Positions 1-7,702 of a stretch of DNA of 47,438 bases are shown piece by piece (within the stretch, counting starts at the first letter, position 1; every line of letters starts with the position of its first letter). A program made the position numbers and the translations under genes. The notes beneath the pieces are model-generated. The model was not told where the DNA came from, did not search any database, and was given only the letters and a program-made list of their open reading frames with translations. This stretch comes from a virus, in IMG/VR virus record IMGVR_UViG_3300037842_001040, positions 1 to 47,438 of that record; one strand, written 5' to 3'.

Positions 1-2
1 AT

Positions 3-1370
3 ATTGTAGCTGATAAAATAACTGAATCCGTAAATTTTGTGTCTTTAGAAAAAACATTGGATGATATGTTTGAGGATTTAGGTATAGATATTAACTTTAC
101 AAAACACTTCAAAGAAAGAGTTATTAGTAGGGGTCTTACAGAAGAAGATATTATAGAATTAATGGAAAAAATCTACGATACTCATGGAGATGAAGTAGCT
201 GATTTAGATAAAGATGAAAATAGAGTATTTACCCATATTAGACGTCTAATAGACATTGCAGCTGTTAATGTAGGATATGGAGAAGATTACCTAAAGGATT
301 TAGTATTAAAAACAGCATATAAACGTAATTCATCAAGAGAGCCAGAATTTAAAACTAATAATACCTCTCCCAAATTAAAAGTAAATGAAAATGCTACATA
401 TTCTCAAAATATAGATATTAAAAAAGAGATATCTAAATTAACTAAGCATATGATAGATAAGGGGATGAATATTCAACCCTTACCTAATTTAAAATTCATA
501 AATGGTGATCGTAGTAATGCTCAAGAGTTTTTAGGTAAAACTGCTTATTATGATCCAAATTCTCAAACAATTGTATTATACACTGAAGGCAGACATCCAA
601 AAGATATTGTACGTTCATTTTCCCATGAAATGGTTCATCATACCCAAAATCTAGAAGGTAGATTAGGTAATATTACAACAACAAATACTCAAGAAGATGA
701 TGAGTTAAATGATATTGAAGCTGAAGCTAATTTAAAAGGTACAATGACATTTAGAAATTGGACTGATAGTTTAGATGAAAAACAGGGATTTGATCCCAAA
801 TTAGGTAAAGATCCATTTGGTTTAAATCAATTTGCTAGAGAAATTGCTGAAGGAGTTTTGATACCTGAAGAAGAGGTTGTATCTTCACCCCCTATGGAAT
901 ATAAAATATATTCAGATATGGATGGTGTATTAACAGATTTTGATAAATCATTTGAAAAGTACTCTAAAGGAATACCACCCAGAGAATATGAAAAAAAGTT
1001 TGGGGAAGATGGATTTTGGGAATTAATTGATGGTAAAGGTAAAGTTGGATTTTGGGTAGGGATGCCTTGGATGGAAGATGGTAAAGACTATTGGAATTAT
1101 ATTAAAGATTATGATGTAGAATTACTATCATCCCCATCAAGATCACAAACCTCAAGATTAGGAAAAAGATTATGGGTTAGAAATAACATGCCTGGAGTTA
1201 AATTAACATTAGCCCAAGCTTATAATAAAAAGAATTATGCTGAACCTAACCATATTTTAATTGATGATAGAAAATCAAATATAGAACAATGGATTGAAGC
1301 TGGGGGTATTGGTATATTACATACATCAACCCAGGATACAATCAACCAACTTAAAGCATTAGGATTATGA
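3..1370 (+). CDS. Multidomain virion-type protein: HExxH metallopeptidase-like region plus C-terminal HAD-like phosphatase (5' partial)
   Basis: The frame is open to the window edge, so the gene probably begins upstream; GTG at 39 is only the first start-like codon inside the window. Numbering from 39, residues 15-100 form an unassigned alpha/beta domain. Residues 196-200 are HEMVH, an HExxH zinc-peptidase motif, followed by an acidic stretch (ELNDIEAEAN) that could supply the third ligand. Residues about 290-443 look like a HAD-fold phosphatase or 5'-nucleotidase: DMDGVLTDF (motif I), a later SSPS (motif II) and LIDDRKSN (motif IV). Between the two lies REIAEGVL, which fits the T4 gp21 prohead-protease pattern (I/L-x-E|G/A/S) and would separate the domains after residue 271. 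The next gene overlaps its stop by 4 bases. HAD assignment is fairly secure; peptidase activity is a motif-level inference. Confidence 0.75.
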   Translation: MVADKITESVNFVSLEKTLDDMFEDLGIDINFTKHFKERVISRGLTEEDIIELMEKIYDTHGDEVADLDKDENRVFTHIRRLIDIAAVNVGYGEDYLKDLVLKTAYKRNSSREPEFKTNNTSPKLKVNENATYSQNIDIKKEISKLTKHMIDKGMNIQPLPNLKFINGDRSNAQEFLGKTAYYDPNSQTIVLYTEGRHPKDIVRSFSHEMVHHTQNLEGRLGNITTTNTQEDDELNDIEAEANLKGTMTFRNWTDSLDEKQGFDPKLGKDPFGLNQFAREIAEGVLIPEEEVVSSPPMEYKIYSDMDGVLTDFDKSFEKYSKGIPPREYEKKFGEDGFWELIDGKGKVGFWVGMPWMEDGKDYWNYIKDYDVELLSSPSRSQTSRLGKRLWVRNNMPGVKLTLAQAYNKKNYAEPNHILIDDRKSNIEQWIEAGGIGILHTSTQDTINQLKALGL

Positions 1371-1579
1371 ATAAATCAAATACTTTATCAAAAGGATATA
1401 AAGAAGGATCATTAAGGTCCAGAAGTACTAACCCACTAATTACTACCCCCAATGATTTGCCTATAAAAGTAGATGTTAATTTATTAGCAAACCAAATAAA
1501 ACAATGGTATAGTGGTGGTAATTTATCAAAAGATGATATACAAGTTATTATTAAAGAATTAAATAAATTAGTTTTATGA
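1367..1579 (+). CDS. Small hypothetical protein
   Basis: Seventy residues with no recognisable family. The ATG overlaps the upstream stop (ATGA), and its own stop overlaps the next start in the same way, so the three genes look translationally coupled. The N-terminal half is Ser/Thr/Asn/Lys-rich; the C-terminal half (from about residue 37) is predicted helical, ending in SKDDIQVIIKELNKLVL, which looks like a short protein-interaction helix. No membrane segment or signal peptide. Confidence 0.6.
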   Translation: MNKSNTLSKGYKEGSLRSRSTNPLITTPNDLPIKVDVNLLANQIKQWYSGGNLSKDDIQVIIKELNKLVL

Positions 1580-2151
1580 GTAAGGTACAAGGATTAAATA
1601 AACAATTTACAGAAAAAGACGTAAATAGAATGCGTAACCTTATTCAAGGTAAGCATGGTGAAAAAATAGGACAAAGTGTGGGTTACGCCAAACATGAAAA
1701 GGAATATAAAGAAGGTGATGTTTGGGAAACTGATGGTCGTACTTGGACTATTAAAGAAGGAATAAAACAAAATATTACTAAATTAGATAAAGCAAAAAAA
1801 GCACACATAATGCCTATTTTTTGCCCTAACTGTAAATCAAAAATGCATACTGATTTAGATAAACCTTATTATAATATCCATAAAAAATGTTTTAATTGTG
1901 TTGTTGAATTTGAACACCATTTAAAAGTAGCAGGATTGTATGAAGCTTATGAATCTAAAATTATTAATTCAGAAATAGATAATTTTGCAAATGAGTTTAA
2001 AGCTTATATAGAAGCAGAATTATTATTATCTAATAAAGGTTTTATTACAGAACAGGGAGATGTAGAAAATTGGGTAGGTGCTCCTGATAAAGTAAGAGTA
2101 TTAGAGGGTTTAAATAAAACTATTGAACATTTAAATAGTCTTAAAAGATAA
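1576..2151 (+). CDS. Zinc-ribbon hypothetical protein
   Basis: 191 residues. Two CxxC pairs, C83-P-N-C86 and C105-F-N-C108, form a classic zinc ribbon in the middle of the protein. They follow a segment (GDVWETDGRTWTIKEGIKQ) that looks like a small beta domain. The C-terminal 80 residues are mainly helical and end in a Leu/Lys helix. The zinc-ribbon call is from the visible cysteines; function is unknown. The start overlaps the preceding stop, making it the third gene of a coupled trio. A nucleic-acid or protein-binding virion component is possible, but nothing in the sequence decides this. Confidence 0.7.
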   Translation: MSKVQGLNKQFTEKDVNRMRNLIQGKHGEKIGQSVGYAKHEKEYKEGDVWETDGRTWTIKEGIKQNITKLDKAKKAHIMPIFCPNCKSKMHTDLDKPYYNIHKKCFNCVVEFEHHLKVAGLYEAYESKIINSEIDNFANEFKAYIEAELLLSNKGFITEQGDVENWVGAPDKVRVLEGLNKTIEHLNSLKR

Positions 2152-2162
2152 CATATTTTTAT

Positions 2163-2172
2163 ATATTTATAA
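2163..2172 (+). promoter_or_regulatory. Recurrent ATATTTATAA motif (putative late promoter element)
   Basis: Exact ATATTTATAA, 9 bases before the ATG at 2182. It is one of a set found in intergenic gaps of this window; its reverse complement contains TATAAATA, the T4 late-promoter box. Confidence 0.4.
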
Positions 2173-2181
2173 CTAAAACTA

Positions 2182-2631
2182 ATGGATAATTTTAATATCA
2201 CTAAGTGGAATAGAAACCGCTATCTTAAGGAGAGTCAAATAGACGAATATGGAGAATATAAATCTCGAGAAATAGAATTAAGAAAAGAATTAGATTCTCA
2301 ATTTAATGATTATAATCCTAGCATTTCATTAGGAATGTATAGTGGTGATAGACCAGATACAGACCCTTTAAAAGGTAAGGGATATGGTTCTATTAGTTTT
2401 AATATTAAAGATGAACTTTTACCTAATGATTGGAATAAAGCATTAAAGTGGGTAGAAGATAAAGGATTTGATATAGAATCAGAATCTAATTGGTATGAAA
2501 TGGAATATGATGGAGATAGAGCATGGTACCCAAAAATAAAATTTCAATTTAATGTAGAAGATTTTCCTATCAACGAAGGGATGAGTAAAGCAGGTATTAA
2601 AAACAAATCAAAGATGCAGAAGAAATATTAG
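2182..2631 (+). CDS. Acidic virion-type protein with leader-like N-terminus, probably frameshifted
   Basis: 149 residues in the annotated frame. The N-terminus, MDNFNITKWNRNRYLKE|SQ, is a divergent version of the leader seen on genes further right (M-x-N-F-...-Y-L-x-E). Near the C-terminus FPINE|GMSK is a second possible gp21-type site. The reading frame ends a few codons after a run of five A (2599-2603). In the -1 frame a coherent 74-codon coding stretch continues to 2825 without a start of its own at the junction. I infer that the original product was about 215 residues, interrupted by a frameshift, a sequencing error in the A run, or ribosomal slippage. No family recognised. Confidence 0.65.
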   Translation: MDNFNITKWNRNRYLKESQIDEYGEYKSREIELRKELDSQFNDYNPSISLGMYSGDRPDTDPLKGKGYGSISFNIKDELLPNDWNKALKWVEDKGFDIESESNWYEMEYDGDRAWYPKIKFQFNVEDFPINEGMSKAGIKNKSKMQKKY

Positions 2632-2825
2632 ATAGTGGTGAAGCTAATGGTGAACCTTTAACTAGTGAAACAGAAATGTTAGTACAGAAAGAACTTAAAA
2701 GACTACTTTCACTATATAAATCAGCTAAAGATTTAAAAGAAGATAGAGAAGTATTTGATTATAATAAATTAACTCGTAAACAAATTGAATACTTAGAAGA
2801 CTTAAAAAGAAAAAAGGAAAGATAA
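2601..2825 (+). other. -1 frame continuation of the preceding gene
   Basis: Reading from 2601 gives KQIKDAEEILDSGEANGEP followed by a helical, charged segment ending LEDLKRKKER and a stop at 2823-2825. It is protein-like, with phase-correct codon use and an amphipathic Lys/Glu/Leu helix. A stop (TAA) lies immediately upstream in this frame, and the only ATG is at 2676, which would yield 49 residues. It is best read as the lost C-terminus of the 2182 gene. If joined, the INE|GMSK site would release it as a separate peptide of about 80 residues. Confidence 0.45.
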
Positions 2826-2882
2826 AACATATAAATCAGCCATTAAATCCGGCAAAAAATATCAATAAGGAAAAATCCTAAC

Positions 2883-2892
2883 ATATTTATAA
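2883..2892 (+). promoter_or_regulatory. Recurrent ATATTTATAA motif
   Basis: Exact motif in the gap (2826-2923) before the leader-bearing gene at 2924, 31 bases from its ATG. The rest of this gap shows no other element that I recognise. Confidence 0.4.
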
Positions 2893-2923
2893 TAAAATTA
2901 ATCAACAGAAAAATACAAATATA

Positions 2924-3808
2924 ATGAAAAAATCGGAATTAAAAGAAATCATCAAGAGTCAGTTTTTATCTGAAGCTGAAGATTCTAAAAAAGGAAACAG
3001 TGAAGAACAAAAACGTATGGAAGGTGCTATTCGTGATGATAGAGACCACATAAAAAATCTTGAAAAAGATATTAAAGACAACGAAGAAAAATTAGCTAAA
3101 CTTAAAAAGGATTTTAAGGATGATGTTATTAAAGAAGAACTATTGAATTTTGAAGGTGATGATATGTACCCAGAAATCAAAGGTGATATGAAAAGGTACT
3201 ACAAAATGGATGTACCAATGGATGTTATTAAAGATTGGGCAGACGATTACTTCCCAAATAGATATGATGATAAAGATGATTATGAATTTGAAACCTCTTC
3301 AAGAGAAGATTTTTTAGATCATTTAGAAGATGAATTTGCATCCGGTGATTCTAAACCTGAATGGTGGAATTTAACTGAAGCTGAAGAAGTAGATGTTGAA
3401 GACAATGAAGACATTGACATCGACATTGAAGACGAAGTTGATATTGATGATGAATCTTCAAAATCAGAAATTGAAGTTGATTCTGAACTAGCAGGTGAGT
3501 CTTCGGATGTAGCAGCTATATTAGGTCTTTTAACTAAAGCTCAAGAAGAGGCAAAATCTCTGGGTGATGAAAAGTTACTTGATCAAATAGGAAATACAAT
3601 TACTTATTATACTAGAGCACACGTTGTAGCTACTAATGAAGAACAAGGAATGGATCCTGAAAGATTCGTTGGTTCTGGTGGTGATGAAGTTGACTCTGAT
3701 AGTATAGTTAATGTAACAAAAGACAATCCAGCTGAAGATGCTGAAATTGGATTTGCGTTAGATGAATCATTATCTAGATTTCCAAAATTAGCAGGATTGA
3801 TAAAATAA
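2924..3808 (+). CDS. Putative internal head or accessory core protein with type-B leader and gp22-like C-terminus
   Basis: 294 residues, strongly acidic. The N-terminus MKKSELKEIIKSQFLSE|AE is a type-B leader ending in an L-x-E|A prohead-protease site. The genes at 10527 (internal start) and 16975 begin the same way. Residues about 25-70 are a Lys/Glu coiled coil. A second site, LTE|AEEV, precedes an Asp/Glu run (about 155-180). The C-terminus reads SRFPKLAGLIK, matching the end of the core scaffold at 25460 (ARFKKLAGII). I infer a protein packaged in the prohead core, perhaps a scaffold paralogue that shares a shell- or portal-binding tail. Function is not demonstrated by sequence. Confidence 0.7.
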   Translation: MKKSELKEIIKSQFLSEAEDSKKGNSEEQKRMEGAIRDDRDHIKNLEKDIKDNEEKLAKLKKDFKDDVIKEELLNFEGDDMYPEIKGDMKRYYKMDVPMDVIKDWADDYFPNRYDDKDDYEFETSSREDFLDHLEDEFASGDSKPEWWNLTEAEEVDVEDNEDIDIDIEDEVDIDDESSKSEIEVDSELAGESSDVAAILGLLTKAQEEAKSLGDEKLLDQIGNTITYYTRAHVVATNEEQGMDPERFVGSGGDEVDSDSIVNVTKDNPAEDAEIGFALDESLSRFPKLAGLIK

Positions 3809-3844
3809 ATAAAAACTAGTTATTAACCAATAAAATTTATAAAA

Positions 3845-4000
3845 ATGGATACAAAAGAATTATTAGAAGGAATCAAAGAACAAGTATTATTAATTGAAGC
3901 AGAAATTGAAAAAACAAGCGCTGCTGCCAAAGGTAGATGTAGATCTGCTGCTAATAAGATTAAAAACTTTTCTGCTGATTTCAAAAGAAACCATAAGTAA
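3845..4000 (+). CDS. Small basic-tailed protein (51 aa)
   Basis: ATG GAT ACA AAA at 3845 opens a 51-residue frame ending at 4000. It starts MDTKELLEGIKEQVLLIEAE; LIE|A fits the prohead-protease pattern. The remaining 30 residues (KTSAAAKGRCRSAANKIKNF and on) are Lys/Arg/Ala-rich and end FKRNHK. After cleavage the product would be a basic, DNA-binding-like peptide, reminiscent in composition of phage internal peptides or histone-like tails. The start is preceded by an A-rich stretch with a partial promoter motif (AATTTATAA, 3834-3842). The gene fills the gap between its neighbours exactly, which supports its reality. Confidence 0.6.
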   Translation: MDTKELLEGIKEQVLLIEAEIEKTSAAAKGRCRSAANKIKNFSADFKRNHK

Positions 4001-4002
4001 GA

Positions 4003-6084
4003 ATGAACGAACGTAAGCTGTCTAAGTCAGAACTTAAAAAAAGGGAAGATATTATCATGAATATGAAAGGTAACAAACGTGACCTTGTTAAGAAATATGG
4101 TAAAGATGCAGAGGCAGTTATGTATGGGCGTGCTACTAATATGGCAAAAAAACAAACTAAAGAAATGAGAGACCCTAAACTAACTGAGTTGATTAAAGAT
4201 GCTTTAAAAAATCCTAAAAAAGCCGATTTAAATAAGGATGGTAAGCTATCAGATTATGAAAAAACTAGGGGATCTGCTATTGAAAAAAATCTAAAAGAAA
4301 CTTTAGATGAAAAAGCATGGGGTAAATTAGATAGACTTAGAGATGCTATTGGTGATGATGATTATATTATTCAGTCCCTAATGAAAGCATTATCTACAGA
4401 TGATGCTAATTTATATTTAGATTCAATGATAAGAGACCATATTGATATAGTAGCAGATGACCCATTTTTAAATGACGAACCTATTAGTTCTAAATTTTCA
4501 GAGCCATTAGGTGAAGACACAGATATAAATGATCCTTTCAATGTTAGAGTTCGTGTAATGAGACAAATGGCTAAAGATAGAAAAGAATTTGAGGCTGCAA
4601 TGAAAGAAAAATCTAAAATTAAATCAAAAAAATCTCCTAAAAAACCAAAAGATAATTCCTATCATATAGGTTTATTGTTAGCTAAAAGAGAAGAATTATT
4701 AATGGATATGGAACAAGAAGCAGAGCCAGAAGGAGGACCAATTGCAGATGAGTATGGTTATATGCTTAATAAAATTGATAAACAATTAGATAAGTTAAGA
4801 GGAAGAAAAGAAATGACATATGATCAAGCAGTAGCTGAAGAAACTGGCCAATTAGGTACAGATGACGATACTGGATTTCAAGCGTCATTATATACCCCAA
4901 ATGAATTAGGTGATGTTTCCGTAGGAAGAGAATATGCTTCGGGGGCGTTTGAAGAAAACCAAAAACCAATAAACGAAACTATGAACATGAATAAATGGCG
5001 CCGTGCCTACAACGGAAAAGCATTTGCTAAAAAAATAGTATATTTAGAAGACTATAATGGCAATAAAAAAAGATATGCTATTTATTTCAAATATAAAGAA
5101 ACACCATCAAAAGATATTGTATCCCTTAAAGAATCTTATTTTGGAAACCACGAAGGTAGTGGAATGCCCTTTGCTATGTCTAATTTACAAAATAAACCAA
5201 CTTATTTATTTACATCAGATGACAAAATGGAATTTGATACCGAAGAACAATTTGATGATTTTGTAGATGATGGAGCTAAAGGATTAGAAAGTCTACTAAG
5301 CTATTTCTTAGGTGGTCAAAATGTTGATAATGCTATTAAAGCTTGGTTTGACACCGGTGTTACTGATAAAAGTAAAATGAAAATAGGTCCTGCTGAATAT
5401 TTTGAAGGTGCAGCAGTAAATGAAAATAAACCATCTAAATATAGTACAATAGCAGAAAAATTAGCTAAAGATTTAAAAGAAGGTTTACCTAAAGGATTTT
5501 GGGATAAAAAAATTGATGCTAAGGATGAAGATCAAGATGGTAGAATGAATGAGAGTAAACCTGTAAAGAGTAGAAAATCACATTATAATGTTGAATATCA
5601 CGGTGTAAAACATGGACATGATGATGTTGCAAACTACCCATCATTCAAACAGGCAGTTCAAAAAGCAACTCAACTTAAAAATGATGAATTATTTGGATAC
5701 ACATTGGAAGATGAAACGGATTACATTGGTGTAGATGGAAATGGTGGTAACGGTGAAGAATTTGCAATAATTTATATTGATACGAGGTTTTTCAAATCAG
5801 TAAATGCAGACGATTTTGGTAGTAAAGAGGATTATACTACATGGATGAAGTTTGCCAAGAAATCATTGAATTCTAAAAAACCCGTAATTGGTAAATATCC
5901 AAACATAGGTGAATCACAAAACAAAGCTCAGAATGAAATGTTGAATAATTCAATGAATGAAAGTAAACCAGTAAAAGGTAAAAAATCAGGTAAATCCGAA
6001 AAAGCAGCAAAAGCAATTGCAGGTGCAGTAGCATCATATAAAGCAAAAGGCGGAGGTAAAGGTCCAACAGCAAAACAAAAATAA
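4003..6084 (+). CDS. Large multi-segment virion-type protein with EF-hand-like loops
   Basis: 693 residues, Lys/Glu/Asp-rich. The first 50 residues (KKREDIIMNMKGNKRDLVKK ... KYGKDAEAVMYGRATNMAKK) are a module I recall from many marine T4-like phage structural proteins. DLNKDGKLSDYE (about residue 75) is a canonical EF-hand loop, and DEDQDGRMNE near residue 510 is a second, looser one. Possible gp21-type sites recur: INE|TMNMNKWRR, VNE|NKPSKY, MNE|SKPVKSRK and MNE|SKPVKGKK. The last two copies share MNESKPVK at amino-acid level, so part of the protein is duplicated. The C-terminus is Lys/Gly/Ala-rich (AIAGAVASYKAKGGGKGP). I infer a polyprotein cut into several internal head pieces; the sites are pattern matches only. 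Confidence 0.7.
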   Translation: MNERKLSKSELKKREDIIMNMKGNKRDLVKKYGKDAEAVMYGRATNMAKKQTKEMRDPKLTELIKDALKNPKKADLNKDGKLSDYEKTRGSAIEKNLKETLDEKAWGKLDRLRDAIGDDDYIIQSLMKALSTDDANLYLDSMIRDHIDIVADDPFLNDEPISSKFSEPLGEDTDINDPFNVRVRVMRQMAKDRKEFEAAMKEKSKIKSKKSPKKPKDNSYHIGLLLAKREELLMDMEQEAEPEGGPIADEYGYMLNKIDKQLDKLRGRKEMTYDQAVAEETGQLGTDDDTGFQASLYTPNELGDVSVGREYASGAFEENQKPINETMNMNKWRRAYNGKAFAKKIVYLEDYNGNKKRYAIYFKYKETPSKDIVSLKESYFGNHEGSGMPFAMSNLQNKPTYLFTSDDKMEFDTEEQFDDFVDDGAKGLESLLSYFLGGQNVDNAIKAWFDTGVTDKSKMKIGPAEYFEGAAVNENKPSKYSTIAEKLAKDLKEGLPKGFWDKKIDAKDEDQDGRMNESKPVKSRKSHYNVEYHGVKHGHDDVANYPSFKQAVQKATQLKNDELFGYTLEDETDYIGVDGNGGNGEEFAIIYIDTRFFKSVNADDFGSKEDYTTWMKFAKKSLNSKKPVIGKYPNIGESQNKAQNEMLNNSMNESKPVKGKKSGKSEKAAKAIAGAVASYKAKGGGKGPTAKQK

Positions 6085-6085
6085 T

Positions 6086-6538
6086 ATGACAGCAGCAGAA
6101 TTAAGGGAAAAGATAAGATTACTTGTCCCAACTGTTGTTGGTAATAAGAAACAAGCAGAAGAAGCTGCAGTGGAATATGATGAATTAACTAAATTCCCAG
6201 AGCTAAAAGCTGTTATTGTTGACTTATTAACTCATGAATTTGATTCATTTTTATCATCAATTGATTGGGTTGCCCCAAAACCTACAACATTTAGAATAAA
6301 TCTTAAAAATGACCAAGATTTTTATTTAATTTATACAAAAACCAGTTGGATAGCTCAAGTTGAAGGCAAAAAATACTATCTATTAAACCTACCAGAAGAA
6401 GAAAGAGCAACTGAAGCTATTGCACGTATTTTACGATATGGTGTAAAAGCTGACACTGATGCTGTTGAAGGTGGAAGTGAAGGTGGTGGAGAAGATGTAG
6501 ATGTTGAGGTAGATGATAACATTGATATAGATGCATAG
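6086..6538 (+). CDS. Hypothetical acidic-tailed protein
   Basis: 150 residues starting one base after the upstream stop. Residues 1-55 are helical. Residues 60-125 form an alpha/beta domain with aromatic positions (FRINLKNDQDFYLIYTKTSW, then KYYLLNLPEEERA). The final 25 residues are a Gly/Glu/Asp tail (EGGGEDVDVEVDDNIDIDA) similar in composition to the acidic runs in the 2924 and 25460 proteins. I do not recognise the family. Position within the virion-protein cluster makes a structural role plausible. Confidence 0.6.
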   Translation: MTAAELREKIRLLVPTVVGNKKQAEEAAVEYDELTKFPELKAVIVDLLTHEFDSFLSSIDWVAPKPTTFRINLKNDQDFYLIYTKTSWIAQVEGKKYYLLNLPEEERATEAIARILRYGVKADTDAVEGGSEGGGEDVDVEVDDNIDIDA

Positions 6539-6563
6539 GGGTTAAAAAATAAAATGAAATAAT

Positions 6564-7634
6564 ATGTGTAACTGTGGATGTAATACGTGTAAGACTAAAA
6601 GTACTGCGTTAGTACTTAATGAGAGCAAAGCTCCAAGGGCTATGTTGTCTAGGGATTTAAGATATCATATAGACAATAATAAACCGCTTATTAAGCATTT
6701 ATGCAGCATTGGTTCACGTGATTATTTTAAATTATTTGCAGAAGCAAGATCTTTATATAGTAGAGGTATTTTAGAATTTACTAATAAAGATGATTTAGCT
6801 TTACTTACAGAAACTAATTTAGGCCATTTTGGTTTATTAGAACAAACATCAACAGTAAGTAAGCGTAGAGCAGGAGCAGAATTAAAACAAAAACTTAAAG
6901 GAGTACGCTCAGATGGGTTTGGTAAATATGATGCTACAGTTTATGGATTAGGTAGTGATGGTAAAAGAGTTGAATTAAAAACTTTAAATGATTTAAATAA
7001 ATTCGATAAATTTGAATTAGCTGAAAATAAAAAAGTACCATTAGATTTTCCTATTGAATTAAATGAGCAAATGGATCTTGAAGACGAGTTAGCAAATATG
7101 GAATTTGGAATGGATTATGACCAATTAGGTGACAATGAAAAAGAATGGGTTCATGATGAAATAGATAATATGTCTATGAATGAAGGAACTTTTAATTCTT
7201 CAAACCACATTGCAATTTTTGATGGTCCTGATGGTATGGTAGATGTTTATAAGACACCAGAGGGTTATTATTTCCAAACTGATGATTTTGATGGAGAAGC
7301 TTCTAATGCTAAAGAAGCAGCTAAGTGGTTAAAAGATAATGGGTTTGTTAGATTACAAGCTGGCAGCTTAGATGAAGCTAAAAAGAAAAAAGCTAAGAAA
7401 AAAGACAATAGACCAATAGGAAAACCAATGCGTGATACATCCGGTGGAAAAGCATATAAAGTATACGTTAAGGATCCTAAAACCAAGAAAATTAAAACCG
7501 TTAGATTTGGATCTGGTGGTTTAAGAGCAAAAATAAATGACTCCAAAGCCCGTGCTGCATTTGCAAAAAGACATAAATGTGATACCCCAGGACCTAAAAC
7601 TAAGGCCAGATATTGGTCTTGTAAAGCTTGGTAG
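6564..7634 (+). CDS. Multi-segment virion-type protein with conserved basic C-terminal domain
   Basis: 356 residues. It begins MCNCGCNTCKTKS, a Cys cluster whose start is echoed in a tiny frame at 9308. Possible prohead-protease sites are VLNE|SKAPRA, MNE|GTFNSS and LDE|AKKKK, giving four segments. The last about 75 residues, after the KKKKAKKK run, contain RPIGKPMRDTSGGKAYKVYV, then VRFGSGGL, and end in HKCDTPGPKTKARYWSCKAW. I recognise this as a basic domain with two Cys and a TKARYW signature, common at the C-termini of marine T4-like phage virion proteins; its function is unknown to me. The third segment (IAIFDGPDGMVDVYKTPEGY) is a small beta domain. I infer a cleaved structural polyprotein. 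Confidence 0.7.
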   Translation: MCNCGCNTCKTKSTALVLNESKAPRAMLSRDLRYHIDNNKPLIKHLCSIGSRDYFKLFAEARSLYSRGILEFTNKDDLALLTETNLGHFGLLEQTSTVSKRRAGAELKQKLKGVRSDGFGKYDATVYGLGSDGKRVELKTLNDLNKFDKFELAENKKVPLDFPIELNEQMDLEDELANMEFGMDYDQLGDNEKEWVHDEIDNMSMNEGTFNSSNHIAIFDGPDGMVDVYKTPEGYYFQTDDFDGEASNAKEAAKWLKDNGFVRLQAGSLDEAKKKKAKKKDNRPIGKPMRDTSGGKAYKVYVKDPKTKKIKTVRFGSGGLRAKINDSKARAAFAKRHKCDTPGPKTKARYWSCKAW

Positions 7635-7673
7635 AATAATATAAATTACGTGGCTCCCTAAAACAAGAGTCGT

Positions 7674-7683
7674 ATATTTACAA
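7674..7683 (+). promoter_or_regulatory. ATATTTACAA, one mismatch to the recurrent motif
   Basis: It lies 19 bases before the ATG at 7703. The gap also holds GGCTC...GAGTC (about 7652-7671), a short imperfect stem. Confidence 0.25.
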
Positions 7684-7702
7684 ATCAAAATACTATCATT
7701 AG

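Noticed and set aside
1351-1590. - strand hydrophobic frame across the small-gene junctions
   Set aside because: Antisense of a coupled + strand gene trio; its hydrophobic look comes from AT-rich complement codons.
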